From contig NW_025963553.1 in assembly GCF_910591885.1 (NCBI RefSeq), positions 2,914,001 to 2,978,000 on the forward strand: 64,000 nucleotides of DNA, read 5' to 3'. The notes beneath the pieces were generated by a model. It ran no database searches. It was not told where the DNA came from and saw only the letters and a program-made list of their open reading frames with translations. Source of the stretch: Bombus terrestris. Lineage: Eukaryota; Arthropoda; Insecta; Hymenoptera; Apidae. The position numbers were made by a program, and so were the translations under genes. Each line of letters starts with the position of its first letter. Positions within the stretch are counted from its first letter, which is position 1. Positions 50,829 through 63,841 of this stretch are shown piece by piece.

Positions 50829-53800
50829 GATCGATGCTCGCTCGCTCCGCTCGCTCGTAAAAATTTAGTCCAACCTCACATCCGATCCGACACGTTCGCA
50901 AATTCGAAATAAGTCGCCACCATATCGAATAATGAACGCAAGATGGATTGGTTTTAGGTTACGCTATAGTTTTCGAGCGAGCGCAGCGAGCGAGAGACGC
51001 GTAAAGGTGTGTCACAATCCAACGGTTTGGCACATACTGACATTCAAACATTCGCACCAGCCCGAGGAGCCGGAAGTCTTTATCATATTGCCTACTGACA
51101 AATGTTTACAGTTTGTGAATATTTTCACATAAATAGTACTATTTCGACATACTACAGTGCAATGTGATGTCCGAAGTGGCTGACAAAATTAGGTACTAAC
51201 ACGAAATATATGCAAGGCAATATAAGGTATATGTATACCTTGCAAATTGTGATCGTTGCTCGCTCGCTCCGCTCGCTCGTAAAAATTTAGTCCAACCTCA
51301 CATCCGATCCGACACGTTCGCAAATTCGAAATAAGTCGCCTTCATATCGAATGACTAACGCAAGAGGGATTGGTTTTAGGTTAGGCTATAGTTTTCGAGC
51401 GAGCGCAGCGAGCGAGAGACGCGTAAAGGTGTATCACAATCTAACGGTTTGGCACATACGGACATTGAAACATTCGCACCAGCCAGAGGAGCCGGAAGTA
51501 TTTATCCTATTGCCTGCTGACAAATGTTTACAGTTTGTGAATAGTTTCACATAAATAGTAATATTTCCACATACTACAGTCCAATGTGATGTCCGAAGTG
51601 GCTAACAAAATTAGGTACTAACACGATATATATGCATATTGCAAGGTATATGTATACCTTGCAAATTGTGATCGTTGCTCGCTCGCTCCGCTCGCTCGTA
51701 AAAATTTAGTCCAACCTCACATCCGATCCGACACGTTCGCAAATTCGAAATAAGTCGCCTTCATATCGAATGACTAACGCAAGAGGGATTGGTTTTAGGT
51801 TAGGCTATAGTTTTCGAGCGAGCGCAGCGAGCGAGAGACGCGTAAAGGTGTATCACAATCTAACGGTTTGGCACATACGGACATTGAAACATTCGCACCA
51901 GCCAGAGGAGCCGGAAGTATTTATCCTATTGCCTGCTGACAAATGTTTACAGTTTGTGAATAGTTTCACATAAATAGTAATATTTCCACATACTACAGTC
52001 CAATGTGATGTCCGAAGTGGCTGACCAAATTAGGTACTAACACGATATATATGCATATTGCAAGGTGTATGTATACCTTGCATATTGTGATCGATGCCCG
52101 CTCGCTCCGCTCGCTCGTAAAAATTTAGTCCAACCTCACATCCGATCCGACACGTTCGCAAATTCGAAATAAGTCGCCACCATATCGAATAATGAACGCA
52201 AGATGGATTGGTTTTAGGTTACGCTATAGTTTTCGAGCGAGCGCAGCGAGCGAGAGACGCGTAAAGGTGTGTCACAATCCAACGGTTTGGCACATACTGA
52301 CATTGAAACATTCGCACCAGCCCGAGGAGCCGGATGTCTTTATCATATTGCCTGCTGACAAATGTTTACAGTTTGTGAATAGTTTCACATAAATAGTACT
52401 ATTTCCACATACTACAGGGCAATGTGATGTCCGAAGTGGCTGACAAAATTAGGTACTAACACGATATATATGCATATTGCAAGGTATATGTATACCTTGC
52501 AAATTGTGATCGTTGCTCGCTCGCTCCGCTCGCTCGTAAAAATTTAGTCCACCCTCACATCCGATCCGACACGTTCGCAAATTCGAAATAAGTCGCCACC
52601 ATATCGATTAATGAACGCAAGATGGATTGGTTTTAGGTTACGCTATAGTTTTCGAGCGAGCGCAGCGAGCGAGAGACGCGTAAAGGTGTGTCACAATCCA
52701 ACGGTTTGGCACATACTGACATTGAAACATTCGCACCAGCCCGAGGAGCCGGATGTCTTTATCATATTGCCTACTGACAAATGTTTACAGTTTGTGAATA
52801 TTTTCACATAAATAGTACTATTTCGACATACTACAGTGCAATGTGATGTCCGAAGTGGCTGACAAAATTAGGTACTAACACGATATATATGCATATTGCA
52901 AGGTATATGTATACCTTGCAAATTGTGATCGTTGCTCGCTCGCTCCGCTCGCTCGTAAAAATTTAGTCCAACCTCACATCCGATCCGACACGTTCGCAAA
53001 TTCGAAATAAGTCGCCACCATATCGAATGACTAACGCAAGAGGGATTGGTTTTAGGTTAGGCTATAGTTTTCGAGCGAGCGCAGCGAGCGAGAAACGCGT
53101 AAAGGTGTATCACAATCTAACGGTTTGGCACATACGGACATTGAAACATTCGCACCAGCCCGAGGAGCCGGATGTCTTTATCATATTGCCTGCTGACAAA
53201 TGTTTACAGTTTGTGAATAGTTTCACATAAATAGTACTATTTCCACATACTACAGTCCAATGTGATGTCCGAAGTGGCTGACCAAATTAGGTACTAACAC
53301 GATATATATGCATATTGCAAGGTATATGTATACCTTGCATATTGTGATCGATGCCCGCTCGCTCCGCTCGCTCGTAAAAATTTAGTCCAACCTCACATCC
53401 GATCCGACACGTTCGCAAATTCGAAATAAGTCGCCACCATATCGAATAATGAACGCAAGATGGATTGGTTTTAGGTTACGCTATAGTTTTCGAGCGAGCG
53501 CAGCGAGCGAGAGACGCGTAAAGGTGTGTCACAATCCAACGGTTTGGCACATACTGACATTGAAACATTCGCACCAGCCCGAGGAGCCGGATGTCTTTAT
53601 CATATTGCCTGCTGACAAATGTTTACAGTTTGTGAATAGTTTCACATAAATAGTACTATTTCCACATACTACAGGGCAATGTGATGTCCGAAGTGGCTGA
53701 CGAAATTAGGTACTAACACGATATATATGCATATTGCAAGGTATATGTATACCTTGCATATTGTGATCGATGCTCGCTCGCTCCGCTCGCTCGTAAAAAT

Positions 53801-56800
53801 TTAGTCCAACCTCACATCCGATCCGACACGTTCGCAAATTCGAAATAAGTCGCCACCATATCGAATAATGAACGCAAGATGGATTGGTTTTAGGTTACGC
53901 TATAGTTTTCGAGCGAGCGCAGCGAGCGAGAGACGCGTAAAGGTGTGTCACAATCCAACGGTTTGGCACATACTGACATTGAAACATTCGCACCAGCCCG
54001 AGGAGCCGGAAGTCTTTATCATATTGCCTACTGACAAATGTTTACAGTTTGTGAATATTTTCACATAAATAGTACTATTTCCACATACTACAGGGCAATG
54101 TGATGTCCGAAGTGGCTGACGAAATTAGGTACTAACACGATATATATGCATATTGCAAGGTATATGTATACCTTGCATATTGTGATCGATGCTCGCTCGC
54201 TCCGCTCGCTCGTAAAAATTTAGTCCAACCTCACATCCGATCCGACACGTTCGCAAATTCGAAATAAGTCGCCACCATATCGAATAATGAACGCAAGATG
54301 GATTGGTTTTAGGTTACGCTATAGTTTTCGAGCGAGCGCAGCGAGCGAGAGACGCGTAAAGGTGTGTCACAATCCAACGGTTTGGCACATACTGACATTC
54401 AAACATTCGCACCAGCCCGAGGAGCCGGAAGTCTTTATCATATTGCCTACTGACAAATGTTTACAGTTTGTGAATATTTTCACATAAATAGTACTATTTC
54501 GACATACTACAGTGCAATGTGATGTCCGAAGTGGCTGACAAAATTAGGTACTAACACGAAATATATGCAAGGCAATATAAGGTATATGTATACCTTGCAA
54601 ATTGTGATCGTTGCTCGCTCGCTCCGCTCGCTCGTAAAAATTTAGTCCAACCTCACATCCGATCCGACACGTTCGCAAATTCGAAATAAGTCGCCTTCAT
54701 ATCGAATGACTAACGCAAGAGGGATTGGTTTTAGGTTAGGCTATAGTTTTCGAGCGAGCGCAGCGAGCGAGAGACGCGTAAAGGTGTATCACAATCTAAC
54801 GGTTTGGCACATACGGACATTGAAACATTCGCACCAGCCAGAGGAGCCGGAAGTATTTATCCTATTGCCTGCTGACAAATGTTTACAGTTTGTGAATAGT
54901 TTCACATAAATAGTAATATTTCCACATACTACAGTCCAATGTGATGTCCGAAGTGGCTGACCAAATTAGGTACTAACACGATATATATGCATATTGCAAG
55001 GTATATGTATACCTTGCATATTGTGATCGATGCCCGCTCGCTCCGCTCGCTCGTAAAAATTTAGTCCCACCTCACATCCGATCCGACACGTTCGCAAATT
55101 CGAAATAAGTCGCCACCATATCGAATAATGAACGCAAGATGGATTGGTTTTAGGTTACGCTATAGTTTTCGAGCGAGCGCAGCGAGCGAGAGACGCGTAA
55201 AGGTGTGTCACAATCCAACGGTTTGGCACATACTGACATTGAAACATTCGCACCAGCCCGAGGAGCCGGATGTCTTTATCATATTGCCTGCTGACAAATG
55301 TTTACAGTTTGTGAATAGTTTCACATAAATAGTACTATTTCCACATACTACAGGGCAATGTGATGTCCGAAGTGGCTGACAAAATTAGGTACTAACACGA
55401 TATATATGCATATTGCAAGGTATATGTATACCTTGCAAATTGTGATCGTTGCTCGCTCGCTCCGCTCGCTCGTAAAAATTTAGTCCACCCTCACATCCGA
55501 TCCGACACGTTCGCAAATTCGAAATAAGTCGCCACCATATCGAATAATGAACGCAAGATGGATTGGTTTTAGGTTACGCTATAGTTTTCGAGCGAGCGCA
55601 GCGAGCGAGAGACGCGTAAAGGTGTGTCACAATCCAACGGTTTGGCACATACTGACATTGAAACATTCGCACCAGCCCGAGGAGCCGGATGTCTTTATCA
55701 TATTGCCTGCTGACAAATGTTTACAGTTTGTGAATAGTTTCACATAAATAGTACTATTTCGACATACTACAGTGCAATGTGATGTCCGAAGTGGCTGACA
55801 AAATTAGGTACTAACACGAAATATATGCAAGGCAATATAAGGTATATGTATACCTTGCAAATTGTGATCGTTGCTCGCTCGCTCCGCTCGCTCGTAAAAA
55901 TTTAGTCCAACCTCACATCCGATCCGACACGTTCGCAAATTCGAAATAAGTCGCCTTCATATCGAATGACTAACGCAAGAGGGATTGGTTTTAGGTTAGG
56001 CTATAGTTTTCGAGCGAGCGCAGCGAGCGAGAGACGCGTAAAGGTGTATCACAATCTAACGGTTTGGCACATACGGACATTGAAACATTCGCACCAGCCA
56101 GAGGAGCCGGAAGTATTTATCCTATTGCCTGCTGACAAATGTTTACAGTTTGTGAATAGTTTCACATAAATAGTAATATTTCCACATACTACAGTCCAAT
56201 GTGATGTCCGAAGTGGCTAACAAAATTAGGTACTAACACGATATATATGCATATTGCAAGGTATATGTATACCTTGCAAATTGTGATCGTTGCTCGCTCG
56301 CTCCGCTCGCTCGTAAAAATTTAGTCCAACCTCACATCCGATCCGACACGTTCGCAAATTCGAAATAAGTCGCCTTCATATCGAATGACTAACGCAAGAG
56401 GGATTGGTTTTAGGTTAGGCTATAGTTTTCGAGCGAGCGCAGCGAGCGAGAGACGCGTAAAGGTGTATCACAATCTAACGGTTTGGCACATACGGACATT
56501 GAAACATTCGCACCAGCCAGAGGAGCCGGAAGTATTTATCCTATTGCCTGCTGACAAATGTTTACAGTTTGTGAATAGTTTCACATAAATAGTAATATTT
56601 CCACATACTACAGTCCAATGTGATGTCCGAAGTGGCTAACAAAATTAGGTACTAACACGATATATATGCATATTGCAAGGTATATGTATACCTTGCAAAT
56701 TGTGATCGTTGCTCGCTCGCTCCGCTCGCTGGTAAAAATTTAGTCCAACCTCACACCCGATCCGACACGTTCGCAAATTCGAAATAAGTCGCCACCATAT

Positions 56801-57122
56801 CGAATAATGAACGCAAGATGGATTGGTTTTAGGTTACGCTATAGTTTTCGAGCGAGCGCAGCGAACGAGAGACGCGTAAATGTGTGTCACAATCCAACGG
56901 TTTGGCACATACGGACATTGAAACATTCGCACCAGCCCGAGGAGCCGGAAGTCTTAATCCTATTGCCTGCTGACAAATGTTTACAGTTTGTGAATAGTTT
57001 CACATAAATAGTACTATTTCCACATATTACAGTCCAATGTGATGTCCGAAGTGGCTAACAAAATTAGGTACTAACACGATATATATGCATATTGCAAGGT
57101 ATATGTATACCTTGCAAATTGT
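50829..57122 (+). repeat. Mosaic region of 419/422-bp monomers
   Basis: Fifteen monomers with repeated f-like (ACTAACGCAAGAGG), generic and e-like copies in no fixed order. Segments match one another at different offsets. About 50829-51600 matches 54184-54955 (offset 3,355; shared ACATTCAAAC). About 52020-52605 matches 54956-55541 (offset 2,936; shared GACCAAAT and GTCCACCC). About 51180-51990 matches 55795-56605 (offset 4,615). Each change of offset marks an exchange. Confidence 0.85.
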
Positions 57123-57426
57123 GATCGTTGCTCGCTCGCTCCGCTCGCTCGTAAAAATTTATTCCAACCTCACATCCGATCCGACACGTTCGCAAATTCG
57201 AAATAAGTCGCCACCATATCGAATAATGAACGCAAGATGGATTGGTTTTAGGTTACGCTATAGTTTTCGAGCGAGCGCAGCGAACGAGAGACGCGTAAAG
57301 GTGTGTCACAATCCAACGGTTTGGCACACACGGACATTGAAACATTCGCACCAGCCCGAGGAGCCGGAAGTCTTTATCCTATTGCCTGCTGACAAATGTT
57401 TACAGTTTGTGAATAGTTTCACATAA
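57085..57426 (+). other. Extended 113-codon open frame, probably non-coding
   Basis: In this x-type monomer AAAATTTAGTCC is changed to AAAATTTATTCC. That removes an in-frame TAG and joins the usual 66-codon frame to upstream sequence from the preceding monomer's tail. The added N-terminal part (MHIARYMYTLQIVIVARSL...) is the translated dyad and GC block. A single G-to-T change thus creates the longer frame, with no sign of selection. Confidence 0.7.
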
Positions 57427-60400
57427 ATAGTACTATTTCCACATACTACAGTCCAATGTGATGTCCGAAGTGGCTGACAAAATTAGGTACTAACACGATA
57501 TATATGCATATTGCAAGGTATATGTATACCATGCATATTGTGATCGATGCTCGCTCGCTCAGCTCGCTCGTAAAAATTTAGTCCAACCTCACATCCGATC
57601 CGACACGTTCGCAAATTCGAAATAAGTCGCCACCATATCGAATAATGAACGCAAGATGCATTGGTTTTAGGTTACGCTATAGTTTTCGAGCGAGCGCAGC
57701 GAGCGAGAGACGCGTAAAGGTGTGTCACAATCCAACGGTTTGGCACATACTGACATTGAAACATTCGCACCAGCCCGAGGAGCCGGATGTCTTTATCCTA
57801 TTGCCTCCTGACAAATGTTTACAGTTTGTGAATAGTTTCACATAAATAGTACTATTTCCACATACTACAGTCCAATGTGATGTCCGAAGTGGCTGACAAA
57901 ATTAGGTACTAACACGATATATATGCATATTGCAAGGTATATGTATACCTTGCATATTGTGATCGATGCTCGCTCGCTCCGCTCGCTCGTAAAAATTTAG
58001 TCCAACCTCACATCCGATCCGACACGTTCGCAAATTCGAAATAAGTCGCCACCATATCGAATAATGAACGCAAGATGCATTGGTTTTAGGTTACGCTATA
58101 GTTTTCGAGCGAGCGCAGCGAGCGAGAGACGCGTAAAGGTGTGTCACAATCCAACGGTTTGGCACATACTGACATTGAAACATTCGCACCAGCCCGAGGA
58201 GCCGGATGTCTTTATCCTATTGCCTCCTGACAAATGTTTACAGTTTGTGAATAGTTTCACATAAATAGTACTATTTCCACATACTACAGTCCAATGTGAT
58301 GTCCGAAGTGGCTGACAAAATTAGGTACTAACACGAAATATATGCAAGGCAATATAAGGTATATGTATACCTTGCAAATTGTGATCGTTGCTCGCTCGCT
58401 CCGCTCGCTCGTAAAAATTTAGGCCAACCTCACATGCGATCCGACACGTTCGCAAATTCGAAATAAGTCGCCACCATATCGATTAATGAACGCAAGATGG
58501 ATTGGTTTTAGGTTACGCTATAGTTTTCGAGCGAGCGCAGCGAACGAGAGACGCGTAAAGGTGTGTCACAATCCAACGGTTTGGCACATACGGACATTGA
58601 AACATTCGCACCAGCCCGAGGAGCCGGAAGTCTTTATCCTATTGCCTGCTGACAAATGTTTACAGTTTGTGAATAGTTTCACATAAATAGTACTATTTCC
58701 ACATACTACAGTCCAATGTGATGTCCGAAGTGGCTGACAAAATTAGGTACTAACACGATATATATACATATTGCAAGGTATATGTATACCTTGCAAATTG
58801 TGATCGTTGCTCGCTCGCTCCGCTCGCTCGTAAAAATTTAGTCCAACCTCACATCCGATCCGACACGTTCGCAAATTCGAAATAAGTCGCCACCATATCG
58901 AATAATGAACGCAAGATGGATTGGTTTTAGGTTACGCTATAGTTTTCGAGCGAGCGCAGCGAACGAGAGACGCGTAAAGGTGTGTCACAATCCAACGGTT
59001 TGGCACACACGGACATTGAAGCATTCGGACCAGCCCGAGGAGCCGGAAGTCTTTATCCTATTGCCTGCTGACAAATGTTTACAGTTTGTGAATAGTTTCA
59101 CATAAATAGTACTATTTCCACATACTACAGTCCAATGTGATGTCCGAAGTGGCTGACAAAATTAGGTACTAACACGATATATATGCATATTGCAAGGTAT
59201 ATGTATACCTTGCATATTGTGATCGATGCTCGCTCGCTCCGCTCGCTCGTAAAAATTTAGTCCAACCTCACATCCGATCCGACACGTTCGCAAATTCGAA
59301 ATAAGTCGCCACCATATCGAATAATGAACGCAAGATGGATTGGTTTTAGGTTACGCTATAGTTTTCGAGCGAGCGCAGCGAGCGAGAGAAGCGTAAAGGT
59401 GTGTCACAATCCAACGGTTTGGCACATACTGACATTGAAACATTCGCACCAGCCCGAGGAGCCGGATGTCTTTATCCTATTGCCTCCTGACAAATGTTTA
59501 CAGTTTGTGAATAGTTTCACATAAATAGTACTATTTCCACATACTACAGTCCAATGTGATGTCCGAAGTGGCTGACAAAATTAGGTACTAACACGAAATA
59601 TATGCAAGGCAATATAAGGTATATGTATACCTTGCAAATTGTGATCGTTGCTCGCTCGCTCCGCTCGCTCGTAAAAATTTAGGCCAACCTCACATCCGAT
59701 CCGACACGTTCGCAAATTCGAAATAAGTCGCCACCATATCGATTAATGAACGCAAGATGGATTGGTTTTAGGTTACGCTATAGTTTTCGAGCGAGCGCAG
59801 CGAACGAGAGACGCGTAAAGGTGTGTCACAATCCAACGGTTTGGCACATACGGACATTGAAACATTCGCACCAGCCCGAGGAGCCGGAAGTCTTTATCCT
59901 ATTGCCTGCTGACAAATGTTTACAGTTTGTGAATAGTTCCACATAAATAGTACTGTTTCCACATTGTACAGTGCAATGTGATGTCCGAAATGGCTGACAA
60001 AATTAGGTAATAACACGAAATATATGCATGGCAATATAAGGTATATGTATAGCTTGGAAATTGTGATCGTTGCTCGCTCGCTCCGCTCGCTCGTAAAAAT
60101 TTAGTCCAACCTCACACCCGACCCGACACGTTCGCAAATTCGAAATAAGTCGCCACCATATCGAATAATGAACGCAAGATGGATTGGTTTTAGGTTACGC
60201 TATAGTTTTCGAGCGAGCGCTGCGAACGAGAGACGCGTAAAGGTGTGTCACAATCCAACGGTTTGGCACATACGGACATTGAAACATTCGCACCAGCCCG
60301 AGGAGCCGGAAGTCTTTATCCTATTGCCTGCTGACAAATGTTTACAGTTTGTGAATAGTTTCACATAAATAGTACTATTTCCACATACTACAGGCCAATG

Positions 60401-60483
60401 TGATGTCCGAAGTGGCTGACAAAATTAGGTACTAACACGATATATATGCATATTGCAAGGTATATGTATACCTTGCAAATTGT
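57123..60483 (+). repeat. Right-end family, irregular part (eight monomers)
   Basis: Monomers start at 57123, 57542, 57961, 58383, 58802, 59221, 59643 and 60065. Local types: x (AATTTATTCC, ACACACGG), y (AAGATGCATTGG, CCTCCTGAC), a (AACGAGAG, GGCCAACC) and z (ACACACGG with GAAGCATTCG). Here the order is x-y-y-a-z-y'-a-w. Two y copies stand side by side, and the end of the monomer at 59643 is unusually divergent. Confidence 0.85.
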
Positions 60484-60787
60484 GATCGTTGCTCGCTCGC
60501 TCCGCTCGCTCGTAAAAATTTATTCCAACCTCACATCCGATCCGACACGTTCGCAAATTCGAAATAAGTCGCCACCATATCGAATAATGAACGCAAGATG
60601 GATTGGTTTTAGGTTACGCTATAGTTTTCGAGCGAGCGCAGCGAACGAGAGACGCGTAAAGGTGTGTCACAATCCAACGGTTTGGCACACACGGACATTG
60701 AAACATTCGCACCAGCCCGAGGAGCCGGAAGTCTTTATCCTATTGCCTGCTGACAAATGTTTACAGTTTGTGAATAGTTTCACATAA
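60446..60787 (+). other. Extended 113-codon open frame, second copy
   Basis: Same G-to-T stop loss in the x monomer at 60484. The translated product is identical to that at 57085, as expected from duplication of the x monomer. Probably not a gene. Confidence 0.7.
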
Positions 60788-63700
60788 ATAGTACTATTTC
60801 CACATACTACAGTCCAATGTGATGTCCGAAGTGGCTGACAAAATTAGGTACTAACACGATATATATGCATATTGCAAGGTATATGTATACCTTGCATATT
60901 GTGATCGATGCTCGCTCGCTCCGCTCGCTCGTAAAAATTTAGTCCAACCTCACATCCGATCCGACACGTTCGCAAATTCGAAATAAGTCGCCACCATATC
61001 GAATAATGAACGCAAGATGCATTGGTTTTAGGTTACGCTATAGTTTTCGAGCGAGCGCAGCGAGCGAGAGACGCGTAAAGGTGTGTCACAATCCAACGGT
61101 TTGGCACATACTGACATTGAAACATTCGCACCAGCCCGAGGAGCCGGATGTCTTTATCCTATTGCCTCCTGACAAATGTTTACAGTTTGTGAATAGTTTC
61201 ACATAAATAGTACTATTTCCACATACTACAGTCCAATGTGATGTCCGAAGTGGCTGACAAAATTAGGTACTAACACGAAATATATGCAAGGCAATATAAG
61301 GTATATGTATACCTTGCAAATTGTGATCGTTGCTCGCTCGCTCCGCTCGCTCGTAAAAATTTAGGCCAACCTCACATCCGATCCGACACGTTCGCAAATT
61401 CGAAATAAGTCGCCACCATATCGATTAATGAACGCAAGATGGATTGGTTTTAGGTTACGCTATAGTTTTCGAGCGAGCGCAGCGAACGAGAGACGCGTAA
61501 AGGTGTGTCACAATCCAACGGTTTGGCACATACGGACATTGAAACATTCGCACCAGCCCGAGGAGCCGGAAGTCTTTATCCTATTGCCTGCTGACAAATG
61601 TTTACAGTTTGTGAATAGTTTCACATAAATAGTACTATTTCCACATACTACAGTCCAATGTGATGTCCGAAGTGGCTGACAAAATTAGGTACTAACACGA
61701 TATATATACATATTGCAAGGTATATGTATACCTTGCAAATTGTGATCGTTGCTCGCTCGCTCCGCTCGCTCGTAAAAATTTAGTCCAACCTCACATCCGA
61801 TCCGACACGTTCGCAAATTCGAAATAAGTCGCCACCATATCGAATAATGAACGCAAGATGGATTGGTTTTAGGTTACGCTATAGTTTTCGAGCGAGCGCA
61901 GCGAACGAGAGACGCGTAAAGGTGTGTCACAATCCAACGGTTTGGCACACACGGACATTGAAGCATTCGCACCAGCCCGAGGAGCCGGAAGTCTTTATCC
62001 TATTGCCTGCTGACAAATGTTTACAGTTTGTGAATAGTTTCACATAAATAGTACTATTTCCACATACTACAGGCCAATGTGATGTCCGAAGTGGCTGACA
62101 AAATTAGGTACTAACACGATATATATGCATATTGCAAGGTATATGTATACCTTGCAAATTGTGATCGTTGCTCGCTCGCTCCGCTCGCTCGTAAAAATTT
62201 ATTCCAACCTCACATCCGATCCGACACGTTCGCAAATTCGAAATAAGTCGCCACCATATCGAATAATGAACGCAAGATGGATTGGTTTTAGGTTACGCTA
62301 TAGTTTTCGAGCGAGCGCAGCGAACGAGAGACGCGTAAAGGTGTGTCACAATCCAACGGTTTGGCACACACGGACATTGAAACATTCGCACCAGCCCGAG
62401 GAGCCGGAAGTCTTTATCCTATTGCCTGCTGACAAATGTTTACAGTTTGTGAATAGTTTCACATAAATAGTACTATTTCCACATACTACAGTCCAATGTG
62501 ATGTCCGAAGTGGCTGACAAAATTAGGTACTAACACGATATATATGCATATTGCAAGGTATATGTATACCTTGCATATTGTGATCGATGCTCGCTCGCTC
62601 CGCTCGCTCGTAAAAATTTAGTCCAACCTCACATCCGATCCGACACGTTCGCAAATTCGAAATAAGTCGCCACCATATCGAATAATGAACGCAAGATGCA
62701 TTGGTTTTAGGTTACGCTATAGTTTTCGAGCGAGCGCAGCGAGCGAGAGACGCGTAAAGGTGTGTCACAATCCAACGGTTTGGCACATACTGACATTGAA
62801 ACATTCGCACCAGCCCGAGGAGCCGGATGTCTTTATCCTATTGCCTCCTGACAAATGTTTACAGTTTGTGAATAGTTTCACATAAATAGTACTATTTCCA
62901 CATACTACAGTCCAATGTGATGTCCGAAGTGGCTGACAAAATTAGGTACTAACACGAAATATATGCAAGGCAATATAAGGTATATGTATACCTTGCAAAT
63001 TGTGATCGTTGCTCGCTCGCTCCGCTCGCTCGTAAAAATTTAGGCCAACCTCACATCCGATCCGACACGTTCGCAAATTCGAAATAAGTCGCCACCATAT
63101 CGATTAATGAACGCAAGATGGATTGGTTTTAGGTTACGCTATAGTTTTCGAGCGAGCGCAGCGAACGAGAGACGCGTAAAGGTGTGTCACAATCCAACGG
63201 TTTGGCACATACGGACATTGAAACATTCGCACCAGCCCGAGGAGCCGGAAGTCTTTATCCTATTGCCTGCTGACAAATGTTTACATTTTGTGAATAGTTT
63301 CACATAAATAGTACTATTTCCACATACTACAGTCCAATGTGATGTCCGAAGTGGCTGACAAAATTAGGTACTAACACGATATATATACATATTGCAAGGT
63401 ATATGTATACCTTGCAAATTGTGATCGTTGCTCGCTCGCTCCGCTCGCTCGTAAAAATTTAGTCCAACCTCACATCCGATCCGACACGTTCGCAAATTCG
63501 AAATAAGTCGCCACCATATCGAATAATGAACGCAAGATGGATTGGTTTTAGGTTACGCTATAGTTTTCGAGCGAGCGCAGCGAACGAGAGACGCGTAAAG
63601 GTGTGTCACAATCCAACGGTTTGGCACACACGGACATTGAAGCATTCGCACCAGCCCGAGGAGCCGGAAGTCTTTATCCTATTGCCTGCTGACAAATGTT

Positions 63701-63841
63701 TACAGTTTGTGAATAGTTTCACATAAATAGTACTATTTCCACATACTACAGTCCAATGTGATGTCCGAAGTGGCTGACAAAATTAGGTACTAACACGATA
63801 TATATGCATATTGCAAGGTATATGTATACCTTGCATATTGT
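60484..63841 (+). repeat. Second HOR: 1,679-bp 4-mer (x-y-a-z), two copies
   Basis: Copy 1 is 60484-62162 and copy 2 is 62163-63841. Both have x with AATTTATTCC, y with AAGATGCATTGG and CCTCCTGAC, a with a following TATATACATATTG, and z with ACACACGG and GAAGCATTCG. Differences seen include CAGGCCAATG (62070s) versus CAGTCCAATG, and TTTACATTTTG in the second a. This HOR shares no class order with the core a-f cycle. Confidence 0.9.
62125..62466 (+). other. Extended 113-codon open frame, third copy
   Basis: Same stop loss in the x monomer at 62163, one 1,679-bp HOR unit after the second copy. Useful as a marker of x monomers, not as evidence of coding. Confidence 0.7.

Noticed and set aside
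104..63726. About 150 small protein genes, one per monomer
   Set aside because: The frame's start differs between classes, one copy has a nonsense change, most differences alter amino acids, no domain or ribosome-binding context is visible, and part of the peptide is the translated GC inverted repeat. A homogenised chance frame explains it.
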